Source of the DNA: Geomonas azotofigens | GTDB taxonomy: Bacteria; Desulfobacterota; Desulfuromonadia; Geobacterales; Geobacteraceae | Direction of reading: 5' to 3' | Length of the DNA: 64,000 bases | Assembly: GCF_018919395.1 (NCBI RefSeq) | Contig: NZ_JAHLME010000003.1 | Coordinates: 682,001 to 746,000 of the forward strand | Part shown: one piece after another, positions 54,987 to 63,471 of the stretch | Position numbering within the stretch: position 1 is the first letter of the stretch | Layout: each line of letters opens with the position of its first letter | The notes under the pieces: generated by a model | Told to the model about the DNA's origin: nothing | The model's input: the letters and a program-made list of their open reading frames with translations, nothing else | Database searches by the model: none | Position numbers and translations under genes: made by a program

Positions 54987-55484
54987 ATGCAAGGACGCGA
55001 AGGCATATTTGATGCTGAGGCGGCACAAGCTGGCGCCGCCGGGACGGCGCCCGGTAACGGTTCGGAGCCGGGCGGGGCCGCGATGATCGAGGAGTGCGCC
55101 CGCGCAACGGATGCGCTTTTCGTCTCCGGCAGTCATCACTGTGCCGAGGCACTCTTGACGGTGATCCGTGAGCGTTTCGCCCCGCAGGCGCCCGAGGCGG
55201 TGCTCGGGCTTGCCACCGGTCTCGGCGGCGGTTGCGGCGTCGGATGCATCTGCGGTGCGCTTGCCGCGGCGGTACTGGCCCTGGGCCTGGTGCTGCCCGA
55301 CGACAAGCCCGCTGTTGGCGAGCTCACTCTCCTCATGCACCTGTGGTTCAAGGACACCTACGGCGCCGCGTGTTGCCGAACGCTGCAGCACCGGGAGTCG
55401 CCGGGATGCCGGGTAAGTCCGGGAGCGGTCGCAGGCAAGGTCGCCGAGCTGCTGCTGGCCCGGGAACAGGAACGGCCGTTATGA
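54987..55484 (+). CDS. C_GCAxxG_C_C-family putative redox protein
   Basis: The 165-residue protein has the family pattern with several Cys: SHHCAEALL, the glycine-rich GLGGGCGVGCICGALAAAV and the C-terminal AACCRTLQ with ESPGC. Family members are proposed redox-active or metal-binding proteins of anaerobes, without proven function. The ATG at 54987 follows AGGAGG by 7 bases; an upstream TTG is rejected. The stop codon overlaps the lipBA start (ATGA), so the two are translationally coupled. Confidence 0.8.
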   Translation: MQGREGIFDAEAAQAGAAGTAPGNGSEPGGAAMIEECARATDALFVSGSHHCAEALLTVIRERFAPQAPEAVLGLATGLGGGCGVGCICGALAAAVLALGLVLPDDKPAVGELTLLMHLWFKDTYGAACCRTLQHRESPGCRVSPGAVAGKVAELLLAREQERPL

Positions 55485-56998
55485 GAAAAGATGCCGTCGA
55501 TCTGGAGATCCTCGATTTGGGGGTGATGGAATACCACGCCTGCATGATCCTGCAGCAGGACATGGTCCGGGAGAGGGTCGCCGATAACACGCCGGATCGG
55601 TTGCTGCTGGTATCCCACCCCGCGGTGGTCTCCATAGGCAAGAGCGGCGGACGGGGCGACCTGCTGGTCGCACCGGAGCAACTCCAGGAACGGCAGATCG
55701 GTGTGGCGGGTACCGACCGGGGCGGGAAGACCACCTTTCACGGTCCCGGCCAGTTGGTCGCCTATCCCATCCTGAAGTTGGAACGGCGAGATGTCCACGC
55801 CTACGTCCACAACCTCCTCGAGGTCGCCTGCTCACTGCTTGCCGAGTACGGGTTGCGGGGGGAATTGCGTCCCGGTACACCGGGCGTGTGGGTGAACGGA
55901 AGAAAGATTGCCAGCATCGGCGTCTCAGTCAGGAAATGGGTGACCTACCACGGTCTGGCACTCAACGTCTCTCCGGAGCTTGCCAACTTCGACCTCATCG
56001 TCCCCTGCGGGGAACTGGGACAGCCGGTTACTTCAATGGAAAGGGAACTGGGCCGGCCGCTCGACATGAAGGAAGTGACGCGACGGTTCACTGCCGTTTT
56101 CCAGGATCTCTTCGACTACCGCATCAGGGAGACGAGCCGGTATCCCAAGTGGCTGAGGGTGGCGGGCGCGCGCAACGACGACGGCTCAGGGGTTCACTCG
56201 CTGGTGCGGGGGCTGGGGCTGGAAACGGTCTGCCAGAGCGCCAAGTGTCCCAATATCGGCGAGTGCTACGGCAGGGGGACGGCGACGTTCCTGATCCTGG
56301 GCCGGCACTGCACCCGCAATTGCGGGTTCTGCGCGGTGCCGCACGGAGTTCCCGAGCCCCCGGATGCCTCGGAGCCGGAGCGGGTCGCTACCGCCGTGGC
56401 GCGGATGTCGCTGGCGCATGCGGTGATAACCTCGGTAACCCGCGACGACCTGGCCGACGGCGGCGCCCGGCACTATGTCAAGACCATACGCGCCATCGGG
56501 CGGCTTTCCCCGCGGACGGCCGTCGAGGTGCTGGTACCCGACTTCAACGGGGACGGCAACTCGGTGGCCGAGGTCTGCCACGCCAAGCCGGAGGTTTTCA
56601 ACCACAACCTGGAGACCGTCAACCGGCTCTCCCCGCTGGTCCGTCCTCAGGGGGACTATCAAAGGTCGTTGCGGGTGCTGAAGCAGGCGAACCGGTCCGG
56701 TCTGGCCACCAAGTCAGGGTTGATGCTCGGCCTGGGCGAAACGGCGCAGGAGGTGAGGGAGGCGTTGGCCGATCTCGTCCAGGCCGGCTGCGATCGACTC
56801 ACCCTGGGGCAGTATTTGGCGCCCTCCAGCAGTCACTACCCGGTGGTGCGACACGTCCGTCCGGACGAGTTCGGAGAGTGGGCGGAGGTCGCAAGGGAGA
56901 TGGGATTCAGCAGCGTCGCGTCTGCTCCCCTGGTGCGCAGTTCCTACCATGCGGAACGCTTCTTTCAGGAAAGGCCGCCTGCCGCTGGCAAGGGTTGA
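55481..56998 (+). CDS. LipB-LipA fusion: octanoyltransferase plus lipoyl synthase
   Basis: The 505-residue protein joins two enzymes that act one after the other in lipoate synthesis. Residues about 1-218 are LipB: the GGKTTFHGPGQ signature, the probable catalytic Lys K142 and the acyl-carrying C176 in VPCGE. Residues about 219-505 are LipA: auxiliary cluster C251, C256, C262 (CX4CX5C), radical SAM cluster C277, C281, C284 (CX3CX2C), and the C-terminal RSSYHA motif at about 486-491. The junction (RETSRYPKWLRV) has no linker; PKWLRV is the usual LipA N-terminus. The ATG at 55481 overlaps the previous stop; longer frames run through the other gene. It likely lipoylates the E2 at 16332. Confidence 0.93.
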   Translation: MRKDAVDLEILDLGVMEYHACMILQQDMVRERVADNTPDRLLLVSHPAVVSIGKSGGRGDLLVAPEQLQERQIGVAGTDRGGKTTFHGPGQLVAYPILKLERRDVHAYVHNLLEVACSLLAEYGLRGELRPGTPGVWVNGRKIASIGVSVRKWVTYHGLALNVSPELANFDLIVPCGELGQPVTSMERELGRPLDMKEVTRRFTAVFQDLFDYRIRETSRYPKWLRVAGARNDDGSGVHSLVRGLGLETVCQSAKCPNIGECYGRGTATFLILGRHCTRNCGFCAVPHGVPEPPDASEPERVATAVARMSLAHAVITSVTRDDLADGGARHYVKTIRAIGRLSPRTAVEVLVPDFNGDGNSVAEVCHAKPEVFNHNLETVNRLSPLVRPQGDYQRSLRVLKQANRSGLATKSGLMLGLGETAQEVREALADLVQAGCDRLTLGQYLAPSSSHYPVVRHVRPDEFGEWAEVAREMGFSSVASAPLVRSSYHAERFFQERPPAAGKG

Positions 56999-57243
56999 GC
57001 GGCACATTGGAGGGGGAGCCTGCATTGACCGGCGTTTGCCCTTGCAGCCCCCCCACACACTCTCTCTCATCACTAAAAAAAGGTTTTGATCCCTCCTTGG
57101 TCTTCCCTTTGTCCCGCCTGTTCATGTCTCCAATAATCCTCTTCATTAGGAACACTGCAAACGCCGGTACTTGAAAAAAGAACTGAATTTCTGAGTACCT
57201 ATCGCGATGTCTATAGCGTAGTCAAAACTAAATAAAAAAATGT
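56999..57243. other. Intergenic segment with a spaced inverted repeat
   Basis: No gene is seen. A 12-bp inverted repeat, ACCGGCGTTTGC at 57028-57039 and its complement at 57157-57168, frames most of the space. The sequence between is not related to anything recognised. The AT content rises toward 57180-57240, ahead of the promoter. Confidence 0.5.
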
Positions 57244-57305
57244 TTGACAATTCCCGGTCTGTTGCGATATATCATTTTTACCAAGAAATTTTACTAAAAA
57301 GTATA
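57244..57305 (+). promoter_or_regulatory. Promoter with two copies of the TTTTAC box
   Basis: TTGACA (57244-57249) and TATATC/ATATAT near 57267-57273 form a sigma70-type promoter (spacing 17-18). Two box-like sequences follow: TTTTTACCAAGAAA (57275-57288) and TTTTACTAAAAAGTATAA (57289-57306). The second is nearly the same as the box at 9268-9285 and 41128-41145. It lies directly before the gene at 57321. Confidence 0.7.
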
Positions 57306-57320
57306 AAAACGGAGAGCGCT

Positions 57321-57644
57321 ATGTGCTTCAGACCGGTAACCGTCAAAAAGAGAGAGGTTAAGTGCCCTAAGTGTCAGGAGAATAATCCCATGCCGCTTTC
57401 CATTGAATCGGCACTGTCGGAGATCTGGGGTAATGAGGGCGGCAAGGAGATTCTCGAGAAGCACTGTTCCGCCATGACCGGCGACCCCCGCTTCAAGTCC
57501 GCGATGAACATGACGCTGAAGCAGGTCAGGCCCATGTCCGGCGGCAAGATTACCCAGGAGATCTACGATCTTGTGGCGAGTGAACTGAACCAACTGCCCA
57601 AGCCCGGCTGCAAGAGCTGCGGCGAGACTCTTCCGGCTGCTTAG
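57321..57644 (+). CDS. Small zinc-ribbon protein (MCFRP type) with inserted helical segment
   Basis: The 107-residue protein starts MCFRPVTVKK and has a Cys pair near the N-terminus (CPKCQENNP) and one at the C-terminus (CKSCGETLP). Small anaerobe proteins with an MCFRP start usually have both pairs close together. Here about 60 residues of probable helix (SIESALSEIWGNEGG..., GGKITQEIYDLVASEL) separate them. The ATG at 57321 has GGAGAG upstream; a longer frame would run through the promoter. It is the first gene of the last cluster. Function unknown. Confidence 0.75.
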   Translation: MCFRPVTVKKREVKCPKCQENNPMPLSIESALSEIWGNEGGKEILEKHCSAMTGDPRFKSAMNMTLKQVRPMSGGKITQEIYDLVASELNQLPKPGCKSCGETLPAA

Positions 57645-57676
57645 GCCCCGCTTCGGGCGTCACGGGGGTAGGGGAA

Positions 57677-58462
57677 ATGGAGCTGGTCTTTCTTGGAACA
57701 GGTGCAGGTAACGGTGTCCCCGTTTTCTATTGCGGCTGTCCCGTCTGCGAAGAGGCTCAAGGGGATGCTCGTCTGCGCCGGACGCGCAGTGCGGTCGCGG
57801 TGGTCGGTGACGCCACTTACCTGATCGATGCTCCACCGGAGCTCTCCGTCCAACTGATGCGCGAGGGTATATGCAGAATCGACGGCCTCTTTCTCACCCA
57901 TGCCCATCATGACCATTGTGCCGGCCTGGGCGATCTCGAGATCTACGCCCGTTATCATCTCAAGGCGAAGCTGCCGGCGGTGATGACCAAGGAGACTCTG
58001 GAGGAATTGGAGAAGTCGCACGGCTCGCTGAAAGATTGGCTGCAGGTGACCCTGGTGGCCCCGGGGGTGACTCTGAAGTACCCCGGGATCGAATTCACGG
58101 CGCTGCCGGCTTCACATGCACCCGGCACCTTGGGGTACCTGATAAATACCGCAGGTGTCAGCACGGCATATCTCCCGGATAACGGACCCTTGACGCCGTG
58201 GTGCGCCGCACGCCTGCGCGGCGTGGACAACCTGGTGCTCGACGCCACCTTCCACGGGGAAAACTGGTATCCGCAACAGCACCTGGCCGTGCACGAGGCG
58301 ATACGGATCGGTCGGGAGCTGGCGGTGAAAAGACTCTACCTGACGCATATGTCCATGCACTACAGCGAGCCGGTAACCAGCGCGGCGCTGGAGCAGGAGA
58401 TCGCAGCATACGACTCGGTTCATCTGGCCTACGACGGGCTGAGACTGGGGATTGGAGGGTAG
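57677..58462 (+). CDS. Metallo-beta-lactamase-fold hydrolase, PhnP-like
   Basis: The 261-residue protein has the metal-binding THAHHDHCAG motif and later His/Asp ligands (ASHAPG, LPDNGP, LTHMSMH). Near the N-terminus it has CGCPVCEEA, a Cys group typical of the PhnP/PqqB-related subgroup that holds an extra structural zinc. These enzymes hydrolyse phosphodiesters or related bonds. The gene lies 32 bases after the small zinc-ribbon gene and just before the membrane molybdoenzyme. The substrate is unknown. Confidence 0.88.
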   Translation: MELVFLGTGAGNGVPVFYCGCPVCEEAQGDARLRRTRSAVAVVGDATYLIDAPPELSVQLMREGICRIDGLFLTHAHHDHCAGLGDLEIYARYHLKAKLPAVMTKETLEELEKSHGSLKDWLQVTLVAPGVTLKYPGIEFTALPASHAPGTLGYLINTAGVSTAYLPDNGPLTPWCAARLRGVDNLVLDATFHGENWYPQQHLAVHEAIRIGRELAVKRLYLTHMSMHYSEPVTSAALEQEIAAYDSVHLAYDGLRLGIGG

Positions 58463-58466
58463 CAAC

Positions 58467-60560
58467 ATGTCGCAACAGACGACACGAGAGATCATCAACG
58501 GGATCAGGGGCACGAAGACCGTGCCGGGCGTCTGCATGATATGCCCGTGGCATTGCCCCACCGAGAACTTCGTCAAGGACGGCAGGATAGAATACGTGCG
58601 CGGCAACGAGTATGCCGCCAACAGGACCACGAGGTGCGTCAAGGGCATTTCCAGCATACACTCCAGCCGCGATAAAGACCGGCTGCTCTACCCGATGAAG
58701 AGAAACAGCGCCGGCGTCCACGAGCGCATCAGCTGGGACCAGGCGCTCACCGAGATCGCCGGGCGTCTGAAGAAGATCAAGGATGAGTTCGGCCCCGAGT
58801 CGCTCGTCTCGCTTTTCCACCTCGACTCCAACGAGATGTTCACCCACCAGCTCTTCGGCCACCTCTACGGTTCTCCCAACCTCTCCGGGCACGGCGCCGC
58901 CTGCGACCAGGACCGCCGCCTCGCCGCGCTCTCCACCTTCGCGCACCCTCTGCCGGTGAAGGATTACGCCAACAGCAGGTTCGTCATGCTCTGGGGGGCG
59001 GACCCCTTCGGGCCCAACGAGGCGCTGCATGAAAACAGGGAACTGCTGGAGGCGATGAAAAGGGGGTGTCGGCTGATCGTGGTGGATCCAAATCGCAGCC
59101 GAACCGCCGAAAAAGCCCATATCTGGCTCCCCATCAAGCCGGGCACCGACGGGGCGCTGGCCCTGGCCATAGCGCACCGCATCGTCGAGACCCAAAGCTA
59201 CGACAAGTCCTTCTGCGACGAGTGGGTGCACGGCCTGGCCGAGTTCTCGGAGCACGTCCTGTCCAACGGCTACACACCGCAATGGGCCGAGGGGATCACC
59301 GGTATCGCGAAGGAAACCATAATCGCGGTCGCCGACGAGTTCGCCGCCACCAAACCGGCCCTGATGGACGGCCTCAAGGGGCTCGTCAATTACACGACCG
59401 GGCTCGACGCCCTGCGCACCGTCTTCGCCCTCAACGTCATCACCGGCAATATCGACGGTCCCGGCAACCTGATCCTCAAGGAGATGTCTCCGCTCGGATT
59501 CCCCTTGGAGATTCCCGAGGAGGAGGCGACCATCCCGGAAAAGCCCCCCATAGCCTATGGCATGGGGTATCCGCTGGCGCCGGACCTTCCGACCCAGCTG
59601 CTGCCCAAGGCGGTCCTGGAGGACGATCCCTACCCGGTGAAGGCGCTCTTCTTCCACGTCTGCAACCCGGCCATGAGCGACCCCAATACCCGCCTCTTCG
59701 AGAAGATGATGGCGGCGGTTGAGCTGTCGGTCACCGTCGACATCTACATGAGCGAGACGGCCCAGCTCTCGGAATACGTGCTGCCGGAAGCCTCCACCTA
59801 CGAGCGCGCCGAGGTGCGGGAGAGCATGTGGGCGGGTCCCCAGACGGTCCTTGCGCAGCCGGCCATAGCGCCCCTCGGGGAATCCAGGCCTTACTACGAG
59901 ATCATCAAGGGGCTCGCCGAGAAGATGGGGTACGGGGCGTACTTCGCCTGGGACAGCTGGGAGGATTGGGCGCGCACCTGCACCGCGTACCTGCCGGTCC
60001 CCTACGAAGAGCTGAAGGAGAAAGGGGTCTGGGAAGGGGAGCTGCGCTATCGGAAGTACAACACCGATGGCGTGCCGACCAGCACCGGCAAATTCGAGGT
60101 CTATTCCACCATGTTCGAGGAGATGGGCTACCACCCGCTGCCGGTTTTCAACGAGGAACACAGGGTGAAGCCGGACGCGGACTACCCGTTCCAGCTGGTC
60201 AACTGCAAGATGCAGTACCACTGCGGCACCCACACCCAGAACAACCCGTACCTGATGGCCATCGTCGGGGAGAACTACGTCGAGATCAACTCTCTCGACG
60301 CCGCCCGCCTCGACGTCAGGGAGGGGGACCTGGTCGAGGTGGCTTCGCCCCATGCCCGTGCGACCATCAGGGTCAGGACCAGCGAAGCGGTGCAGCCAGG
60401 CGTGGCGCGGGTACCCCATGGCCACGGCTTCGGCCGGCGCTTCGGCAGTATCGCCCGAGGCAGGGGCACCCACATAAACCCGCTGTTCGAGACCAGGGCC
60501 AACCCGGTATCGGGCGGCATCAGCTTCAACGAGTGCAAGGTCAAAATCACAAAGGCATAG
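58467..60560 (+). CDS. DMSO-reductase-family molybdoenzyme, catalytic subunit of a membrane complex
   Basis: The 697-residue protein has C23, C26, C30 and C57 (CX2CX3CX26C) followed by VKG, and the family segments ERISWDQALTEIAGRL, FVMLWGADPFG, PIKPGTDGALALA and PEASTYERAEV. A Cys in SGHGAACDQD is a possible Mo ligand. The C-terminal domain ends in THINPLFETRANPVSGG. There is no twin-arginine signal, so the enzyme probably faces the cytoplasm. The ATG at 58467 follows GGAGGG by 7 bases. Genes for a 4Fe-4S subunit and a cytochrome b follow, as in PsrABC/DmsABC-type enzymes; the substrate is not clear. Confidence 0.92.
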   Translation: MSQQTTREIINGIRGTKTVPGVCMICPWHCPTENFVKDGRIEYVRGNEYAANRTTRCVKGISSIHSSRDKDRLLYPMKRNSAGVHERISWDQALTEIAGRLKKIKDEFGPESLVSLFHLDSNEMFTHQLFGHLYGSPNLSGHGAACDQDRRLAALSTFAHPLPVKDYANSRFVMLWGADPFGPNEALHENRELLEAMKRGCRLIVVDPNRSRTAEKAHIWLPIKPGTDGALALAIAHRIVETQSYDKSFCDEWVHGLAEFSEHVLSNGYTPQWAEGITGIAKETIIAVADEFAATKPALMDGLKGLVNYTTGLDALRTVFALNVITGNIDGPGNLILKEMSPLGFPLEIPEEEATIPEKPPIAYGMGYPLAPDLPTQLLPKAVLEDDPYPVKALFFHVCNPAMSDPNTRLFEKMMAAVELSVTVDIYMSETAQLSEYVLPEASTYERAEVRESMWAGPQTVLAQPAIAPLGESRPYYEIIKGLAEKMGYGAYFAWDSWEDWARTCTAYLPVPYEELKEKGVWEGELRYRKYNTDGVPTSTGKFEVYSTMFEEMGYHPLPVFNEEHRVKPDADYPFQLVNCKMQYHCGTHTQNNPYLMAIVGENYVEINSLDAARLDVREGDLVEVASPHARATIRVRTSEAVQPGVARVPHGHGFGRRFGSIARGRGTHINPLFETRANPVSGGISFNECKVKITKA

Positions 60561-60568
60561 GTGGCGTC

Positions 60569-61099
60569 ATGTCTCAGTACGGATTCTATTTCGACAAGGA
60601 AAAGTGTGTTGGCTGCCGTGCCTGCGAGGTCGCTTGCCAGGTCTGGAACGAAGCCGTGCAGACGGTGAAGTGGCGCAACGTCACCTGCCTCACGCGCGGG
60701 ACCTACCCCGAGGTTGCCGGGGTCAACGCCTCGCTTGCCTGCATGCACTGCGCGGAATCCCCCTGCAAAAAGGCCTGTCCCCGCACCGCGATCAGCAAGA
60801 ACGAGGAGACCGGCGCGGTCACCGTCGACCGGACGCGCTGCGTGGGGTGCATGCTCTGCCTCTGGACCTGCCCCTTCGGTGCGCCCCAGATGGGGGAGAT
60901 GGGGCGCATGGAGAAATGCACCTTCTGCGAGGAGCGCCCGGTCGGCGTCATCAAGAGGGCGTGCGAGGAGATCTGCCCGCAGCAGGCGATCGTCTCCGGC
61001 ACGATCGAGGAGCTGATTCTTCGCTCCAAACAGGTGGCGGCGGAGCGGCTCTCTTGGGACGCGCGCACCGAGGTCGTCCTGGGGCACGAGGAGGAGTGA
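60569..61099 (+). CDS. Four-cluster 4Fe-4S subunit (DmsB/PsrB type)
   Basis: The 176-residue protein has the repeated cluster motifs of this family: CVGCRACEVACQ, CMHCAESPCKKACP, CVGCMLCLWTCP and CTFCEERP...CEEICP. It carries electrons between the catalytic subunit at 58467 and the membrane subunit at 61101. The ATG at 60569 begins the conserved QYGFYFDKEKCVGC sequence. It is 8 bases after the upstream gene. Confidence 0.94.
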   Translation: MSQYGFYFDKEKCVGCRACEVACQVWNEAVQTVKWRNVTCLTRGTYPEVAGVNASLACMHCAESPCKKACPRTAISKNEETGAVTVDRTRCVGCMLCLWTCPFGAPQMGEMGRMEKCTFCEERPVGVIKRACEEICPQQAIVSGTIEELILRSKQVAAERLSWDARTEVVLGHEEE

Positions 61100-61100
61100 C

Positions 61101-61907
61101 ATGGACAAGTTCGCCTACTTCTGGTCGCTCATCATCGTAGGGGGCACGGTCTTTCTGATGGGCGCCTACAGGAACGTCTTCCTGAAGCTCTGCTTTATCC
61201 GCTGGATCAATCGCAAGATCCGGGAAGAGGGGGGCGCCAAGGTGGAGCGGCTGGAAAACACCCCCATACCCGAGCCGGCCACCATCGTCCGCGAGGCCGT
61301 CTTCCAGAAGCGGATTAGGAACAGGTCCGTGTTCCTGTGGCTGCGCCACTGCCTGATTTTTTTCGGCTTCACGGCCATCTTCGCCCTCGACTGCATCTAC
61401 ACCGTCTTCGGTCACTACTTCCACCACTACTTCGACTACACCTACTTCACCAGCGGAGCCGGGCGGGCCTTCCTGAAAGCGGGCATGGAGCTCAGCGGCG
61501 CCGTGCTGCTGGTGGGATTGACCGCCGCGTTGGTGCACCGGGTGGTGTACGCCGAAAGGGAGCGGACCCTGGTCAATCTCAATCTGGTCCTGCTCCTTTG
61601 GGTGGTGACCCTGACCGGTTTCCTCACCGAGGCCTGCCGCCTGATCGGGGAGCCGGATGATCCGTTTGTTGACTGCTCCTTCGTCGCCGGGCCGCTCGCT
61701 TCCGCGCTGCGCGGCATCGATGCACCCTGGCACGCGCTGGCGACCCCCATCTGGATCTTGCACGCCACCGTCACCGTCGCCTTTTTCGCCTATCTCCCCT
61801 TCAGCAGGTTCGTCCACATCATCGCCGCCCCGATCGGCAGGAGCATCACCCAGGACGGCAACTACGGACGGCTGAAGAGAGAGCGGGTCACCGAGGGGTT
61901 ACTGTAG
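61101..61907 (+). CDS. Membrane cytochrome b subunit (NarI-like)
   Basis: The 268-residue protein has five or so spans and several His residues in or near them (WLRHCLIFFGF, HRVVYAERE, WILHATVTVAFFAYLPFSRFVHI). This is the NarI/respiratory gamma-subunit pattern of a diheme b-type cytochrome. It would connect the molybdoenzyme to the quinone pool. It starts one base after the Fe-S gene. Its first span is preceded by MDKFAYFW. Confidence 0.9.
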   Translation: MDKFAYFWSLIIVGGTVFLMGAYRNVFLKLCFIRWINRKIREEGGAKVERLENTPIPEPATIVREAVFQKRIRNRSVFLWLRHCLIFFGFTAIFALDCIYTVFGHYFHHYFDYTYFTSGAGRAFLKAGMELSGAVLLVGLTAALVHRVVYAERERTLVNLNLVLLLWVVTLTGFLTEACRLIGEPDDPFVDCSFVAGPLASALRGIDAPWHALATPIWILHATVTVAFFAYLPFSRFVHIIAAPIGRSITQDGNYGRLKRERVTEGLL

Positions 61908-61909
61908 CC

Positions 61910-62152
61910 ATGCCAATCACCAACAAGATGAAAATAGCGTATGCGTCGGTAGTGCTCCTGATCCAGGTGTACCTGGTCTACGCGGCGACCCTCTATGTAA
62001 CCCCGTGGTCGGCCGGCTTCCTGTGCGTTCTTGTCGCTGCGGCCGCCTCGGCGGCGGGAGCGCTCTACTACATCTTCGTCGTCGCTCGCGACAACGAGAT
62101 CGTCGCCTATAACCCGCAGACCTTCCTCGAGGAGAGGCGCAGAATCGGATGA
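61910..62152 (+). CDS. Small two-span membrane protein
   Basis: The 80-residue protein has two hydrophobic segments (about 10-30: YASVVLLIQVYLVYAATLYV; about 35-58: GFLCVLVAAAASAAGALYYIFV) and a polar C-terminus (NPQTFLEERRRIG). It sits between the cytochrome b and radical SAM genes and overlaps the latter by four bases (ATGA). It is probably an accessory membrane subunit. I recognise no family. Confidence 0.75.
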   Translation: MPITNKMKIAYASVVLLIQVYLVYAATLYVTPWSAGFLCVLVAAAASAAGALYYIFVVARDNEIVAYNPQTFLEERRRIG

Positions 62153-63471
62153 AGACACCTCCCGAACAGATAATCAGGGAAACGCAGAGCGTCTGCCCCG
62201 TATGCCTGGCCCAATTGCCGGCGGTGATCTACGAGACCCGCGACGGCGAGGTGCACATGTCCAAGGAGTGCCCGGTCCACGGCCCCTGCGACGTCTACCT
62301 CTGGCCGGACGCCGAGCGGTATCGCTGGCATGCCGGCATGGGGCTCCCCTCGTTCACCCGCGCCCCGCAGACCGACACCCGGAACGGCTGCCCGCTCGAC
62401 TGCGGACTGTGCCCCGGGCACGAGCGCAGCATCACCCTCCCCGAGGTGGAGGTGACCTGGCGCTGCAACCTCTCCTGCCCCGTCTGCTTCATGTTCGACG
62501 GCGAGGTCCCGGCGGATCCTTCCCTTGAGGAGTTGCAGTCGATGTTCGCGTCGATTGTTGCCATCGATGGGCAAAATCTGCCCATCCAGCTCACCGGGGG
62601 AGAGCCGACGGTCCGCGACGACCTGGACGAAGTGATACGGCTCGCCCGCCGCTGCGGCCTGGTTGCCGTGGAGCTAAACACCAACGGCCTGGTGATCGGC
62701 CGTGACCGTGACTACCTGCGACGGCTGAAGGATGCCGGCTTGACCGACGTCTATCTCCAGTTGGACGGGCTCGATCCGGAAACGACGGTGCAACTGCGCG
62801 GCAGGGACGTCTTCGCCGGGAAGATGCAGGCCATCGAAAATTGCCGCGCCGAGGGGATCCCGGTGGTCCTCTCCGTCGCCGTCGTCAGCGGGGTGAATGA
62901 CGGAGAACTGGGGGGACTGATCCGCTTCTGCATGGACAACCTAGACGTCGTCAAGGGGCTGGCCCTGCAGCCGGCCTTCCACTCCGGGAGATTCGAGGTG
63001 GGAGACGCCGTCAGGCGACTCTCCCTGGCGGACGTGGCGCAGCTCGTGTCCCGGCAGAGCCGCGGCAGGATCGAGCCGGGCGATTTCTGGCCGGTGGCGA
63101 GCAGCCACCCCTTGTGCTACGGCTCCACCTTCCTGGTCGGGAAGGGGGAGGACTACCACCCGTTCACCCGCGGCCTCGGGGAAGAGGAGTTCCGCAGCCT
63201 GCTGGACCGCAGGAGTCCGCAGGGAGCCGCCTACAGCGACGTCATCGCCGGTCTGACCGGCGAGACCGGCTCCGCCGTCGGGCTCCCCATCCTGATCATG
63301 GAATACATGGACGCCTGGACCATGGATCTGGAGCGGGCCCGGGGGTGCAACCTCGCGGTAACCGTGGCCGACGGCAGGGCGATCCCGTTTTGCGTGTACC
63401 ACCTGACCGACGCCGTCGGCAACAGGCTGCACCCGCACGGGGGAAGGGGGCGTCATGGCCGATGTGCGTAG
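62149..63471 (+). CDS. Radical SAM protein of the Tes/MJ0619-like group
   Basis: The 440-residue protein has an N-terminal zinc-ribbon-like part (CPVC ... MSKECPVHG), the segment GCPLDCGLCPGHE, the radical SAM motif CNLSCPVC (CX3CX2C) and LTGGEPTVRDDL. This arrangement matches the group that includes tetraether lipid synthase Tes and MJ0619. Tes joins two lipid tails by C-C bonds; related proteins act on other molecules. Here the gene is between a membrane protein and a molybdoenzyme, so its substrate may be a lipid or a cofactor. It overlaps the following gene by 17 bases. Confidence 0.85.
   Translation: MKTPPEQIIRETQSVCPVCLAQLPAVIYETRDGEVHMSKECPVHGPCDVYLWPDAERYRWHAGMGLPSFTRAPQTDTRNGCPLDCGLCPGHERSITLPEVEVTWRCNLSCPVCFMFDGEVPADPSLEELQSMFASIVAIDGQNLPIQLTGGEPTVRDDLDEVIRLARRCGLVAVELNTNGLVIGRDRDYLRRLKDAGLTDVYLQLDGLDPETTVQLRGRDVFAGKMQAIENCRAEGIPVVLSVAVVSGVNDGELGGLIRFCMDNLDVVKGLALQPAFHSGRFEVGDAVRRLSLADVAQLVSRQSRGRIEPGDFWPVASSHPLCYGSTFLVGKGEDYHPFTRGLGEEEFRSLLDRRSPQGAAYSDVIAGLTGETGSAVGLPILIMEYMDAWTMDLERARGCNLAVTVADGRAIPFCVYHLTDAVGNRLHPHGGRGRHGRCA

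Noticed and set aside
55232-55480. Upstream extension of the LipB-LipA frame
   Set aside because: It is the shifted frame of the C_GCAxxG_C_C gene, Arg-rich and without similarity. LipB begins at 55481.
57240-57320. Longer N-terminus of the small zinc-ribbon protein
   Set aside because: This stretch holds the TTGACA promoter and the TTTTAC boxes and is AT-rich. The conserved MCFRP sequence starts at 57321 after GGAGAG.
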